From assembly GCA_963725035.1 (NCBI GenBank), contig CAVRWX010000010.1, forward strand, positions 1 through 64,000: a DNA stretch of 64,000 nucleotides, in the 5' to 3' direction. The stretch's first letter is position 1. Each line of letters begins with the position of its first letter. The notes under the pieces were generated by a model. The model searched no databases. It worked only from the letters and a program-made list of their open reading frames with translations, and was not told the DNA's origin. The stretch comes from JALZKA01 sp963725035 (GTDB taxonomy: Bacteria > Actinomycetota > Thermoleophilia > Solirubrobacterales > 70-9). The translations under genes were made by a program, and so were the position numbers. Below, piece by piece: positions 18,487-29,339 of this stretch.

Positions 18487-19634
18487 GGCCTCGCGTTTTC
18501 TATGTGTCGTATGACGGAGCCACCGAGCCACTCGGCGTGTCGCAGATCGTCGCTTATCTGGAGCGACTCACCGAGGTCGCCGATCTCACCCTGATTTCGT
18601 TCGAGAAGGACCGCGATTCGAATGCCTTGATGGCGGATCGACTGTCCAGGGCAGGGATCCGCTGGATACCACTGACGTATCACCGGACGCCGCCGGGGTT
18701 GAGCACAGCTTTCGACGTCTGGCGTGGCGCCCGCGCAATCAGGGCGGCGGCGGATGAGGGTGCGCCGCAGATCATCCACGCCCGCAGCTACGTGGCAGCA
18801 CTGATGGCTAGGAGGTCGAAGAGTTTCCCGCAGAGCAAGTTCCTTTTTGACATCCGCGGCTTCTGGGCCGACGAAAGGATCGAAGGCGGGATCTGGCGCC
18901 GGGGATTCCTCTACCGACTCGCGAAGTATTTCGAGCGCCGCTTCTTCGCTGAAGCAGACGCCGTGGTGACGCTCACCCAAGCCTCGGTGCCTCAGATTCA
19001 CGAGTGGTTGTCAGGCCGCGACATCCCGGTTCGCGTCATCCCCACGTGTGTCGATCTCGCGAGGTTTGACGAACACGAGCCTCGCTCCGACGGGCCGGCC
19101 GCAGTCTGGAACGGGTCAATCGGGACCTGGTATCGATTCGATCTGGGCGTTCGCATGGCTCGCGCGCTGGGCGTTCCCTTGCGAGTCTTGACCAGGCAGA
19201 CCCAAGCAGCTGAGGAACAGCTCGGCGGGTACGACGCTGTTGTAAAGACGGTCTCTCCCGATGAGGTGCCTCACGAGCTCCGCCCTAACGACTATCGGGC
19301 TCTGCTTGGTTCAGCCCTCCTTTTCCAAGCAAGCATCAGCTCCCACCCGCTTCGCCGAGCATCTCGCGGCTGGGCAACCTCGTGCTCGCTCTGCCAGGCG
19401 TAGGTGACGTGGCATCCGTTATCGAGCGCGAACGTGTAGGTGTCGTCTTGGAGGGTGAGCTCGAGAGTGACGTCCAAAAGGCCGCCGAGAGGTTGCATGC
19501 GCTCAACGCCGACTCAGAAGTAGCCGACCGATGCAGGGCGGTAGCCCAGAGGCTTTTCTCCCTGGAGGAGCGGAGTCGCCGCGTATCGAGAGCTTTACGC
19601 CTCGCTTGCCAAGTCTGAACAACCCGGTTTCTAG
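18483..19634 (+). CDS. Glycosyltransferase family 4 (two or more frameshifts near the 3' end)
   Basis: Starts ATG at 18483 with RPRVFYVSYDGATEPLGVSQIVAYLERL, the usual opening of GT4 enzymes in this family, then IIHARSYVAALMARR and KFLFDIRGFWADERIEGG. The middle has ADAVVTLTQASVPQIHEWL and VRVIPTCVDLARFDEH. Around 19310-19380 the frame slips, and the C-terminal domain continues GVGDVASVIERERVGVVLEGELESDVQKAAERL. A further slip near 19570 leads to GVAAYRELYASLAKSEQPGF and the TAG at 19632. The conserved EY-x7-E donor loop is lost in the damaged stretch. Coupled to the upstream methyltransferase by overlap. Confidence 0.75.
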
Positions 19635-20987
19635 CTTCCATCGCGTCTCCCGAGACACCCGCGAGCACCCTCTCCACGAGCGGAGCGTTCTCGTACCTCC
19701 CTCTGCGTCTCGTCCAGTATTCGCTTCTCTTCGTCTCGGCCATAATCGTTACGCGTGAGCTCGGCCCGGTTGGTCGCGCCCAGTACGCGCTGCCACTCGC
19801 TCTCGCAGGGCATCGTCTGGGTAGTCACAAATCTCTCGCTGGAGCTTGCTTCCAGCCGCATGCTCGCCCGACGCGAGATCACGATCCTCCCCCTGACCCG
19901 AGTCCTTTCGTTGTGGTTGATGGCTATGTCAGTCGTCGCCACTGCCATCGCCTTCGGCCTTGGATCACTCCTGCGCGAGGAAGTCCTGGCCGGCGCGTCC
20001 GTGGAGATGGTCCTGGTTGCCTCTCTCACCATCCCAGCGCTCTTCGCAACTCAGCTCGCGGGTCAACTCCTAATCGTTCGGGGGCGCCTGATCGCACATG
20101 GGCTCGCTTCTGCGATCGGCGCCGTCTTGCAGCTCGCCGTCACCCTCTACCTCCTGGCGACAGACAACCTGACCGCCAGCACGGCATTGGCAACTGCTGC
20201 TGTGGGCTTTGGAGTTGTCGGACTCTTGCTGGTCGTAGCACTCGCAAGGGATATCGGCAAGGGAGCGCTCGTGCCGCGCCCCGACCGGCGCGTGCTGCGC
20301 CGGCTCATTGCCGTCGGGGCCAGGCTTCACCCAGGTAGCGTCGCGCTCCAGCTTGATCCGCGCCTCAGCTTGATCCTGGTGGGCGCACTCCTGACCGCCA
20401 GCGACGCGGGTGTGTACTCCCTCGCACTCAGTCTCATGGGGACCGTGCTCCTTGCAACTCAGGCACTGAGCGTTTCTGCGGTGCACACTCAATACAAAGA
20501 GGTGGAAGCGCACGCGACCAGCTACACGCTCGAGTTTGCCCGACAGTCGTTTCTTCTCAGCCTGATCGGAGCAGCCTTGATGGCGGTGATCGCGTATCCG
20601 ATGATCATGATTCTGTACGGAAGCGCCTTTGCCGAGGCCACTCTGCCTTTCATCACCCTTCTCCTCGCCACGGTGGCGGTTGCGATCGAGAACCCCTGCA
20701 GGGTGCTATTGACCCGAATCGCGCGTCCACTGCTCGTCTCCGGGCTGGTCATCGGAGCGATTGCTTTGAATGTGGTGGCAACCGTTGTTCTCGTCGAGGC
20801 GCTGTCCATCTTCGGAGCAGCGCTAGCCACCACGGTGAGCTATTGGGTGTTGGCGCTCCTGATGCTGCGACTGGTCGCGCGACGTGGCGAGCGGCCCATC
20901 CGGGAGGTGCTCGGCCCACCGCATCGCGATGACGAGATCATGCGCTTACTCCGCCGGCATCTCCACCCGCCGCGTCGCAGTTCGTGA
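19619..20987 (+). CDS. Polysaccharide flippase (MOP/Wzx-like), one frameshift near 19812
   Basis: The true N-terminus is in a different frame from the rest: AFSYLPLRLVQYSLLFVSAIIVTRELGPVGRAQYALPLALAG (from ~19685), then after a slip IVWVVTNLSLELASSRML. About 12-14 hydrophobic helices follow, for example LASAIGAVLQLAVTLYLL, AALMAVIAYPMIMILYG and VSGLVIGAIALNVVATVVL, with the family's RELGPxGRGxY and late YGxxF motifs. Length is ~440 residues when repaired. No ATG is visible for the N-terminal piece, so the start is unsettled and may be within the previous gene. It would flip undecaprenyl-linked oligosaccharides to the outer face of the membrane. Confidence 0.75.
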
Positions 20988-21764
20988 TGCCTCACCGTCG
21001 GCGTTGGCCGCCCCCCAATTACGGACGGACGATTGCTTACAAGGCTGCGGATCTTGTAACCGCCCGTCGCGGCATTTCCCGAACGATCAACGGAGAATCA
21101 ATTCGAATTCCCGCCCCAATGGGCAAGGTATTACCCACGGATCTATCAGCCCGATACCCATGCTTTCATACGGGCGACCGCGCGGCCGGGAACAGTTGCG
21201 ATCGACGTGGGCGCGCACATCGGGATCTTTTCCGTCTTCATGGCGAGAAGCGTGGGACCCGAGGGACAGGTTCTCAGTTTTGAGCCAACACCGGACTCAA
21301 GAAGAGCGCTTCGACGTGTCGTTGATTGCAACGGACTGGCATCAATCGTGGATGTGCGGGGGGATGCGGTCGCAGCGACGAATGGCGTTCAGACTTTCTA
21401 CGCCACGCCTGCAACCACATCCGTCGCAAACAGCCTCATACCACCGACTGGGCATTGGCATGCTCTCACGGTGAAGACCGTTTCAATCGATTCGGCCATT
21501 GCTCATGGTGCAGACGTCTCCTGCCTGAAAATTGACGCAGAGGGTGCTGAGTTGGACGTGCTCAGGGGAGCTCGCGAAACCATTTTGAGGTCTCGGCCAG
21601 CAATCGCCCTGGATGTCCATCCCGCAGCTCTGCGATCCGCGGGGTTGCAGACTGCTGACGTTTACGACTTTGTGCGAGACATCGGCTATCAGATCCCGCG
21701 TGATTCGCCGCTCACGTCTAAGAACGACGGCGGGCCATTCGATGTGCTTCTCGTCCCTCAGTGA
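20987..21764 (+). CDS. FkbM family methyltransferase (one frameshift near 21125)
   Basis: ATG 20987 overlaps the flippase stop by one base. MPHRRRWPPPNYGRTIAYKAADL and RTINGESIRIPAPMG are read in the first frame; after a slip YYPRIYQPDTHAFIRATARPG continues into TVAIDVGAHIGIFSVFMARSVGPEGQVLSFEPTPDSRR, the SAM-binding and FEP motifs of FkbM enzymes. Later VSCLKIDAEGAELDVLRGA is the family's K-I-D-x-E-G signature. FkbM proteins O-methylate sugars and polyketides. The 3' end overlaps the convergent glycosyltransferase by seven bases (21758-21764). Its base composition is less GC-rich than the genes beyond 33 kb. Confidence 0.85.
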
Positions 21765-22869
21765 GGGTCCCTGAGCACCCGGTCGTACAACGCAATTTGC
21801 GCATCGATCATCGTCGAGGCGGGGAAGCGGGCCAGAACGGACCGCTTGCCTTCAGCTGCCATCTCTGCACGTAGGTCTGGATTCGCGTGTAGCCACCGAA
21901 CGGCTTCGAGATTGCAGCCGGAGCACGAGGAGGCACGAGCAACCCGTTCACCCCATCGGTTATTACTTCAGGAGCGCCCGCAACATCCGTAGAGACCAGC
22001 GGCGTGCCGGCTGCCATTGCCTCAATGAGGACCTGACAGAACGCCTCGGTCTCACTCGGATGAACAACTACATCCATCAGTCCATAGCAATTCTGGACAT
22101 CAGCGCGGTGGCCGGCGATGACGGTCCGATCGACTACGCCGTGTTCCTCCGCAAGAGCTTCGAGGGCTCGAAGATCACCGCCACCCACCAGGAGTACCGA
22201 GAGATTGTCGATCTCGGCACTCAGGTGACGAGCCGCAGAAAGAAGGTCCGGGTGGCCCTTTCCTTTGAAGAACCGCGAGACGTCACCGATCACAAAGCGG
22301 CCTTCCAGGCCGAGCTCGGTTCGAAGCGCAGCCAAGGCGCCCGGATCTGGCACTAGGTCATCGAATTCGAATCCCTGATGGATCACGTCCACCTTCGCGG
22401 GGTCGATCGACTCCGCTCCCACCAGCCGACGTCGCACGGCTTCCGAGAAACCAAGTACTCGGTTAGCGCCCGTCGCGCTGATGCGGTCAGCGAGAACATG
22501 CCACTTCGTTCCGATGAACTCCATCAAGTCGGTGTGATGGCGGGTGAGAATCACTGGGCATCCCGCAATCCTCGCAGCTGTCACCCCAACGAGACCGGGC
22601 TCGAACAGGTGCGTCTGAACCACGTCCACCTTTTGCTTGTGAATCACTCTCGCAAGCCGTACGGCCGCTGGGGCAAGCCACGGTCCAACCCCAGCACGTG
22701 CTTCGAGTGAGAAATGTGCCGCACCGTCTAACTTCGCCAACCATTCCGGCGGAGACGATGGATTGACCGTCCCGCACGCGACTTCAACGCCTCGGTTCAC
22801 GAGCCCTGGAACCAGGGTGGCGAAGTAACGAGAATCCACGCTCTGTCCAGACAGCTGTAAGACGCGCAA
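21758..22869 (-). CDS. Glycosyltransferase family 4 (one frameshift near 21900)
   Basis: Starts MRVLQLSGQSVDSRYFATLVPGLVNRGVEV. VDVVQTHLFEPGLVGVTAARIAGCPVILTRHH, KVDVIHQGFEFDDL, VIGDVSRFFKGKGHPDLLSAA and DVVVHPSETEAFCQVLIEAMAAGTPLVSTDVAGAPEVITDG give a full GT4 with the E-x7-E donor motif. The open frame runs to 21808 with an odd tail; shifting one base after PRAPAAIS gives AVRWLHANPDLRAEMAAEGK...YDRVLRDPH and a stop at 21758, which is the more credible end. It is the last gene of the leftward block that starts with the membrane protein at 27639. Confidence 0.85.
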
Positions 22870-22871
22870 GG

Positions 22872-23555
22872 CTAGACGCCCCTAGTAAAGACAGAGACGT
22901 TGGATAGAAGCCAAACTTCGTTCGCGCCGTGCAACTGCACGCTCGCGCGATACTCCTCCGTCAACTCCTGGTCAAATCCATAACCTGCCGACCGAAAGCG
23001 ATCGCGCCAGTACGAGAGCGGTTGTTCATTGATATGGGCCAAGCCGCCCTGACCGGGCTGAGCAGCCGAGAACACGACGATCGGCGCCAGCCCCACGATG
23101 AAGTCGACCAGCCGATCACCGAGTTCCGCAGGCAGATGCTCGGCCACCTCAAAGCAATAGGCCAGGTCAACCGGACCGTCTACCTGCGCGGGTGGGTCAT
23201 CCCGAAGATCGAACGGAACGCTTTGGACTCCTTGCATGCGAGCGAAAAGGCGGCCCGCCAAGCTCTTTTCGCAGGCCTGCACCCGCTTTGTCCGCGCCGC
23301 CTGGGCGGCAGTCGCTCCGCTGCCGGCACCCACGTCTATCACCGTCTGAACGTCGGGGAACACGTCATCGATTGCGGCGATTGCTGGTCCAGCCGCTCGC
23401 CGCGCAAGACGGTGATACGCGTACATCTGGATGGGGTTGTAGATGAGCCAGTCCCGCTGATGGCGCTCGCCCAACCGTGAAAGCTCCGTGTTCAATCGCC
23501 ACATCGCCCTCGAGGGCAGTGAGCGAACCGGACGCAAACGATCGAAGGTGGTCAT
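22872..23555 (-). CDS. Class I SAM-dependent methyltransferase
   Basis: 227 residues, intact. TVIDVGAGSGATAAQAARTKRVQACEKS holds motif I and the following acidic residue, and DLAYCFEVAEHLPAELGDRLVDFIVGLAPIVVFSAAQPGQGG the catalytic core; PLSYWRDRFRSAGYGFD is typical of the family that follows. The start ATG overlaps the upstream GT2 stop by four bases, and its own end is 2 bases before the GT4 start, so it is tightly within the operon. Probably methylates an intermediate of the surface glycan. Confidence 0.8.
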   Translation of the reverse strand: MTTFDRLRPVRSLPSRAMWRLNTELSRLGERHQRDWLIYNPIQMYAYHRLARRAAGPAIAAIDDVFPDVQTVIDVGAGSGATAAQAARTKRVQACEKSLAGRLFARMQGVQSVPFDLRDDPPAQVDGPVDLAYCFEVAEHLPAELGDRLVDFIVGLAPIVVFSAAQPGQGGLAHINEQPLSYWRDRFRSAGYGFDQELTEEYRASVQLHGANEVWLLSNVSVFTRGV

Positions 23556-24427
23556 TCCGAGGGGGCGGTGCTCTGAGCCCGTCCCAGCAATGATCGACCG
23601 AGCTTGGCGGAGAGGCTCGGATCACGAACCAATGCTGAAACAACGTGACGTGCGGCCGGGATGACCTTGCGATCGCGCCAGTAGGACCCACCGATCATCC
23701 AGTGAAGCCGGGCATAGGCCCGACGTCGGATGGGGCGAAGTTCGACCTCTCGCTCGAACGCCTTGCCGTAGGCCAGGAGCATGTCGCGCTCCATCAGCTT
23801 GATATCGCGGCTCATGCTGCCTGGCTGTCGACGGTAGATGAAGAGCGGTTCATCCACGTACGCAATGGGTCCGACGGCAAGGAGGCGAAACAGAAAATCC
23901 CAGTCGGCTGACGTCGACAGCTCTGTGTCGAATCCGTCTGTTGGTGTCGAAGACTTCCCTCCGGATGATCATTCCGCTAAGAGGAGCGGTCGGGCCTTCC
24001 TGGAGCAGCATCGACCGCTGAGCGGGAAACGGCTTTGCGCGTATCGTCCGTAAGGCCCGCATCTCATCGTCCACTACTCGGGCTGCGCACACCACCGCCA
24101 CCGTCGTCCTCGCATGAGCGGCAGCTGGCGTTCGAGAAGCGTTGACACCCAGAGATCATCTGCGTCCAGAAAGGCGAGGAGCTCCCCGTTGGCTTCCGCC
24201 GCGCCGCGGTTGCGAGCGGCAGCAACTCCCAGATTCTCCTGCTGGATCAGACGAACAGCGGATCCATAGCCTCGGACCACTTCAGCTGTCGAGTCAAGGG
24301 AGCCGTCATCATCGACCACGATGCACTCGACAGACGGGTGAGTCTGGGCAAGCACACTGTCAACTGCGTCGCGCACAAAGCGCTCGGCGTTGAACGCAGG
24401 GATAACCACGCTGACAGTCTCGGTCAT
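23552..24427 (-). CDS. Glycosyltransferase family 2 (frameshifts near 24095 and 23900)
   Basis: The ATG at 24427 starts TETVSVVIPAFNAERFVRDAVDSVLAQTHPSVECIVVDDDGS, the donor-binding half of GT2, then ENLGVAAARNRGAAEANGELLAFLDADDLW with the DADD metal motif. Two slips follow: VCAARVVDDEMRAL...LLQEGPTAPLSGMIIRREVF and then EPLFIYRRQPGSMSRDIKLMERDMLLAYGKAF, the last being the usual end of the catalytic domain, and a helical tail to 23552. About 290 residues. It follows asnB by 5 bases. Confidence 0.8.
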
Positions 24428-24432
24428 GCGAT

Positions 24433-26299
24433 TCAACCCGCTTGGCGGTGCCAGAGCTCGAGTTGCAAGAGCGCCCAGATACGGAAGGAGTTGTCAGCTC
24501 GCCCCTCTTGATGGGCATCGAGCATCGAGTCGATTGCGTCACCCCGGAGGTAATCGCGGACGGCGCTGGAACCATCCCGCAAGGTCGATGACGCGTAGTC
24601 GCGAAGTTCCGTGCGAAACCAACTTGCGAGCGGCACGCCAAAGCCCTTCTTGGTCCCGTCGAGAATGGAATCAGGGACGCGCCCGCGATACGCCTTCCGA
24701 AGCAGCCACTTCTTTTGAAGACCCCGAGTCTTGAGTCTCGCGGGCAGAGACGCCGCAAACTCCATGACCTGGTGATCGAGTAGCGGCGAGCGTGCTTCAA
24801 GCGAATGCGCCATGGTCGCCACGTCGACTTTCGCCAAGAGGTCCTCGGGGAGGTAGCTGTGGACGTCGACATCCATGAGGCGATCCAACGGACTCGAGGC
24901 GCTGGACGCAAGCCACGGATTGCGGACGACGCCAGCAGCTCGGTTCGGGTCAATGCTTGCTCCGAAAGCCGGGGTCCATGATCGCTTGACGTTCATCGAC
25001 GTTGAAGATCGAAACGTGCCGGGTGTACCGCTCTGCGGGCTCCATGCCCAGGGGCACCAGGAGGCGCCGAGCACGAGGCGCAAGCGATCGGGAGCCCTGT
25101 TGATCGGGCAGCACCTTGGCCACGGTGGCTATCGGCCTTCCTAGCGCACCGGGAATTCGGGACGTCGCGGCATTCGCGACGTATCGCAAGTAGCCGGCAA
25201 AGCTCTCGTCTCCACCGTCCCCGTTCAGGGCGACCGTGACCTCCTTACTCGCCAACTCGGCCAGGCAGTAGGTCGGCAAGGCCGAGGAATCCGCGTATGG
25301 CTCGCCGTACTGGCGGGCCAGAATCGGTGCGAGATCGATCGCATCTGGCTCGACGACGAACTCGTGGTGCTCGGTAGCGAAGGTCTGAGCCACGGTGCGG
25401 GCGCGAGAGAGCTCGTTGTACTCGGCTTCCCGGAACCCGATCGAAAACGTCTTGACGGGTCGCGTGGAAGCGGCTGCCATCTCGGCGACCACGATTGATG
25501 AATCCACGCCGCCTGACAAGAAAAGCGCCCAACGGCACGTCAGCGATCATCCTGCGCCGGACAGCTGCGCCAATCAAGCGGCGGAGCTCCTCCTCGAGCT
25601 CTTCTGGAGCCTCCTCTCGCTTCACCGAGTAATCGAGAGTCCAGTAGCTTGCGCCAGTTTCGACCTCTCCGAGCTCCCAGGGAGTGTGTGAGCCGGAGGA
25701 AGCTTGCTCACTCCCCGCCAGATCGTCCACGGCGCCGGTATGTAGCCGTACGCCAGGAAGCAGTCGACGGACGACGGATCGATTTCAGGCGACCCCTCCA
25801 GCCCGGCCGCCAAGGCCCTCAGCTCGGAGGCGAAGGTCAGTTCGCCGTCCCGCTGGGCGTAGTAGAGCGGCTTCTTCCCGACCCGGTCGCGTCCAAGGAG
25901 GAGTCGCTCTTGGGACTGGTCCCACAGCGCGAACGCAAACATCCCGTTGAGGTGATGGACGAGGTCCTGACCGTGCTCCTCATAGAGATGGACGAGAACC
26001 TCCGTGTCGCCCTTGGTGCGGAACGTATGGCCGCGCTTCTCCAGGTCGGAGCGAAGCTCTCGGTAGTTGTAGATCTCGCCGTTCAGGACGACCGCGAGGC
26101 TGCCGTCCTCGTTGTAGATCGGTTGATCACCGGTCTCGAGGTCGATGACGCGAAGCCGCTGGATCCCGAGTACGGCCTGATTGGATCGATGGATTCCCCG
26201 CGAGTCCGGGCCCCGGTGAACTTGACGGTCGCACATAGCCTCGACCAAACCAACCGGCACCGAAGACTCGACCGACACCTTGCCGGCTATCCCGCACAC
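24433..26299 (-). CDS. asnB: Glutamine-hydrolysing asparagine synthetase (three frameshifts)
   Basis: Starts MCGIAGKVSV, exposing the Cys2 nucleophile of the glutaminase domain, and has HRGPDSRGIH, LAVVLNGEIYNYREL and LLLGRDRVGKKPLYYA. After slips near 25680 and 25530 the synthetase half shows MSGGVDSSIVVAEMAA (PP-loop), LARQYGEPYADSSALPTYCLAELA and ALNGDGGDESFAGYLRY; a slip near 24970 leads to DVHSYLPEDLLAKVDVATMAHSLEARSPLLDH and GFGVPLASWFR. About 620 residues. Within glycan loci this family amidates sugar acids or acts on an amino acid substituent, so the product may not be free asparagine. The wild-type Cys2 separates it from the cyclase at 37.9-39.7 kb. Confidence 0.85.
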
Positions 26300-26350
26300 G
26301 CTGCAAATGTATCCGCTCGCCGGGGGCCAGGCCCCTGCCTCGCACTCGAA

Positions 26351-27639
26351 CTAACTCGGCTCGCCGGCCGCTCTCAAACCCCATGCCCGCTCGCCTTCCG
26401 CGGCCCTGTCTGCCACGGATTCCGCTTGACGCCGGGTGCTGTAGAGCGCCACGGCAACGCAAACGGCCAATGCGACCAGGTGCGTCCTGTATCGGAACGC
26501 CGTGCCCGCGTTGCCGGCACTGAGGGAGTAGGCGATCAGCAAGCACAACAGCGTGTAGAGGAAAGGACCCGGCCCGTCTTCATCAGCGCGCGGCGATCGA
26601 TGATCAGCTCGCGGACGAGAAACCCGATCAAAAAGAGTGTAAACATCGTCCCAACCAAGCCGAGCCGCTGGCTCGCGTTGTCAATTTGCCAGGGGTACGG
26701 CCGCAGTAGGACATCACCGACGCGAGATGGCAAGTTCGCCACGATGGCCTCTCGACTCGAATAGTCGACCCGCTCGAGCGCGAGATTCGCGTCATCGCTG
26801 GCATTGGCGTCTTGCGACGACTGGAGTGCTTCGAGCTTCTCATCCGATGTCGCTTCGATGGCACTCGGAACACCAAAGACGGCTACGACGATGACTACGC
26901 CGACAGCAATCATGCCTCGAAAGGATCCTCGGTGCTGACTGGCGAGTCCGCTGTGCATACGTGATCAACGCCGCGGCCACCACCAAGAACCAGGCGGCGT
27001 AGGGCGAGTCGCCAAGCCGATCAGGCACCCGAGCACCATCGGAATGAGAGCCCGCAGGTCGGCCCGTCGCCACATCAGCGCGCCCCCGTACACGACGAGA
27101 CCAGTAGCCAAGATCATGTTCGCCTCTTTGTGGAGCAGCGTCGAGAAGAAGACGTTTGCAGGCTCCAGCGCGAGGATCCACATTGACAAACTCGCGGCAC
27201 GAGCCCCAGCGAGCTCGTGAACAGCCGCTGCGAGCAACGCCAATCCCGCAACGGCGATCCCCGCCTGAGCGATTCGCAACACGAACTCGGGTGAATCGAA
27301 CAGCCACATCTGACCCGCGAAGACGAACTTGAAGAGCTCGCCGGTCAGGGCATCCGTCCATGCCTCCGATCCGAAGGTCGTCGCGCTGATCTCTTGGGCT
27401 TGCGCGAAGAACCCAAGCTCGTCGCCTCCGCGCAGTATCTCGCCGATCCCGGTCAACGACACGGCGGCGGCGGCCAACACCCGGATTCCCAAAGCGATCG
27501 CAACGGGCAGGCCGATCGACAAGTCGGATCGTCCGCGCCGAAGCAGCGCGAGTAGCCAGCACAAACCACCGGCCACGAGCATCAAGGTCACCCCGCCGGC
27601 CAGAACGTCGTGCAGACGCTGGTCCATGGTCGGCGCCAC
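26351..27639 (-). CDS. Polytopic membrane protein, candidate Wzy-type polymerase (frameshifts near 26960 and 26550)
   Basis: When joined, the three frames encode ~430 residues with about ten hydrophobic helices: GGVTLMLVAGGLCWLLALL, LPVAIALGIRVLAAAAVSL, AGIAVAGLALLAAAV, VNVFF-like ILALEPANVFFSTLLHKEANMIL, YAAWFLVVAAALITYA, IAVGVVIVVAVFG, LVGTMFTLFLIGFLVREL and AFRYRTHLVALAVCVAVAL. A large extracytoplasmic loop (residues ~285-330) separates the last helices. E-P-x-x-x-F-x-x-x-L-H-K-E is the pattern seen in oligosaccharide polymerases of this kind. The ribosome-binding region faces the divergent Wzz-kinase promoter. No family can be fixed by eye, so the polymerase call rests on topology and neighbours. 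Confidence 0.55.
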
Positions 27640-27664
27640 GTTCTGAAGCCTAGTAACTGAGCGC

Positions 27665-27693
27665 TTGGCGCTACCCCGCGGCGCTCCTATAAT
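27665..27693 (+). promoter_or_regulatory. Near-consensus sigma-70 type promoter for the Wzz-kinase gene
   Basis: TTGGCG (27665-27670), a 17-base spacer, then a perfect TATAAT (27688-27693). Transcription would start near 27700, about 20 bases before the ATG at 27720. It stands out in this GC-rich window as the most consensus-like promoter seen. Confidence 0.7.
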
Positions 27694-27719
27694 GGGATTC
27701 CTTGCAGGGCCAGAGCAGC

Positions 27720-29303
27720 ATGAATAAGGACGTCCGCCATTTTGGGCGCGTCGCTTGGCGCCATAAATGGCTGCTTCTCCTGGTTCTGCTTGCCATCCCG
27801 GGCGCTACCTACGCGATCTCGTCGAGCCTCGAGAAGACCTACGAGTCGACCGCAACCCTTCAGGTGAGCGCCACGGCGAATGTCTCCTCCGTGCTTTCCG
27901 AGCAGTTCTCGGTCGGGGTAGCCTCGGCTGGTCCCGCGGCCAGGCTCGTTGAGACGACGAGGGTCGCGCGCTTGGCGGCGCAGGAGCTGGGCGAGCCACC
28001 GGGAAGCGCGCCCGAACTGCTGGCAGCCGTAAGCGCAGAGGCGGACGAAGCGGCTGACTCCTCAGGTTCGCTCAGCTTTCTCACGATCACGGCGCAGGCC
28101 GAGAGCGGTCAGCGCGCCGCCGACATTGCGAACGCGTTCGCCGATGCGATCACGGCAGAGCGCACTGACTCGTCCATCGAGAGCATCAACCGGACGATTG
28201 ACAGCCTCGAGGCCGAAGCAGAGACGATTCCCGCCAGCGACCAGGCTGCAATTGACGAGATCGCGCAGCAACTGGTGACCCTCAGGGGTCTTCGCGAAAG
28301 CCAGTCCGAAGCAACCCAGGTCATCGAACCCGCTCCCGTGCCGAGCGCTCCGATCTCGCCCAACCCGGAAAGAAACACGGCTCTCGCGCTCGTTTTCTCA
28401 ATCTTGCTTGCGCTCGGCTTGGTCCCGTTGCTCGATCGCCTCGATCGCCGCCTGCGAGACCCCGAGGAGCTGGAGCCGCTTGTCGGCCAGCCGCTCCTGG
28501 CCATGGTCCCGTCAAGCGCCTTCCCAGGTCAAGTACCGACGCCACAGGTTCGCGAGGCCTTTCAGACACTCCGTGCGAGCCTCACCTACTTCAACGTCGA
28601 TCGCTCGCTGTCATCCGTCCTCGTAACCAGCGCTGGCCATGCCGAAGGCAAGACCACCGTGGCGACCAATCTCGCAATCGCCTTCGCGAACGACGGCAAG
28701 GACGTCGTTTTGGTTGACGGGGACTTGCGAAAGCCGCAGGCGGCCCGCCGCCTTGGCGTCGAGCCCTCGATTGGGATCGAAAGCGTTCTTCTCGACGATC
28801 AGCCGCTCGACCGAGCGCTGGCCGAGGTCCAGGGGATCGAAGGCGGGCGCCTGCGGGTCCTGCCGTGCGCGACCCCTCCCCCGAACCCGTCGGTCCTCCT
28901 CGGCTCGAAGAAAATGGAGGGCCTTCTGTCGCAGCTCGCCGAGCAGGCTGACCTCGTCGTCATCGACACGCCACCGATCCTCGCGGTGAGTGACGTCATT
29001 CCGTTGCTCGAGCGCGTGTCAGGCACCGTTCTGGTCGCGAAAGTGAATCAATCGACGCAGGAGAGCGTGACGCGGGCGAAGCAGGTCATCGAGACCGCAC
29101 GTGGATCGATTCTCGGCGTAGTGGTTACAGGCGCAAAGGGCTCTGGCCTCTATGGCTACGAGGAGTACGGGTACGGCGCCGGCTACGCCTCGGGCTCCTC
29201 TGGTGGGCAGGTCGCAACGGGAGCCGAGCTGCGCAGCCCAGGCAATGGTGAGGTTGCCCCCTCATCGTCACGATCTCTCGCGGACCGGGTTCTACGCCGC
29301 TAA
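27720..29303 (+). CDS. Wzz-like chain-length regulator fused to a BY-type tyrosine autokinase
   Basis: ATG 27720 is chosen over the TTG 18 bases upstream because of the promoter and the MNKDVRHFGRVAWRHKW start. A Wzz domain lies between two membrane helices (WLLLLVLLAIPGATYA, residues ~16-31; ALALVFSILLALGLVPLL, ~220-237). The cytoplasmic kinase has Walker A SAGHAEGKTTVATN, Walker A' DVVLVDGDLRKPQAARR and Walker B ADLVVIDTPPILAVSD. The C-terminus carries a tyrosine cluster GLYGYEEYGYGAGY, the autophosphorylation substrate in this family. Such proteins set glycan chain length and couple polymerisation to export. Full length (527 residues) and intact. Confidence 0.9.
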   Translation: MNKDVRHFGRVAWRHKWLLLLVLLAIPGATYAISSSLEKTYESTATLQVSATANVSSVLSEQFSVGVASAGPAARLVETTRVARLAAQELGEPPGSAPELLAAVSAEADEAADSSGSLSFLTITAQAESGQRAADIANAFADAITAERTDSSIESINRTIDSLEAEAETIPASDQAAIDEIAQQLVTLRGLRESQSEATQVIEPAPVPSAPISPNPERNTALALVFSILLALGLVPLLDRLDRRLRDPEELEPLVGQPLLAMVPSSAFPGQVPTPQVREAFQTLRASLTYFNVDRSLSSVLVTSAGHAEGKTTVATNLAIAFANDGKDVVLVDGDLRKPQAARRLGVEPSIGIESVLLDDQPLDRALAEVQGIEGGRLRVLPCATPPPNPSVLLGSKKMEGLLSQLAEQADLVVIDTPPILAVSDVIPLLERVSGTVLVAKVNQSTQESVTRAKQVIETARGSILGVVVTGAKGSGLYGYEEYGYGAGYASGSSGGQVATGAELRSPGNGEVAPSSSRSLADRVLRR

Positions 29304-29339
29304 GAGCGCGACGGCTCGGACGGCCACCCGAGTCGCCGC

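Noticed and set aside
24433..26299. Possible second lasso cyclase
   Set aside because: It starts with MCGIAG, so the glutaminase Cys2 is intact and no precursor, PqqD-like or B2 gene is near; it is an AsnB-type enzyme of the glycan locus.
1..29303. Programmed frameshifting as the cause of broken genes
   Set aside because: Slips are scattered, fall in G/C runs without slippery heptamers or downstream structures, and occur in essential genes; assembly error is simpler.
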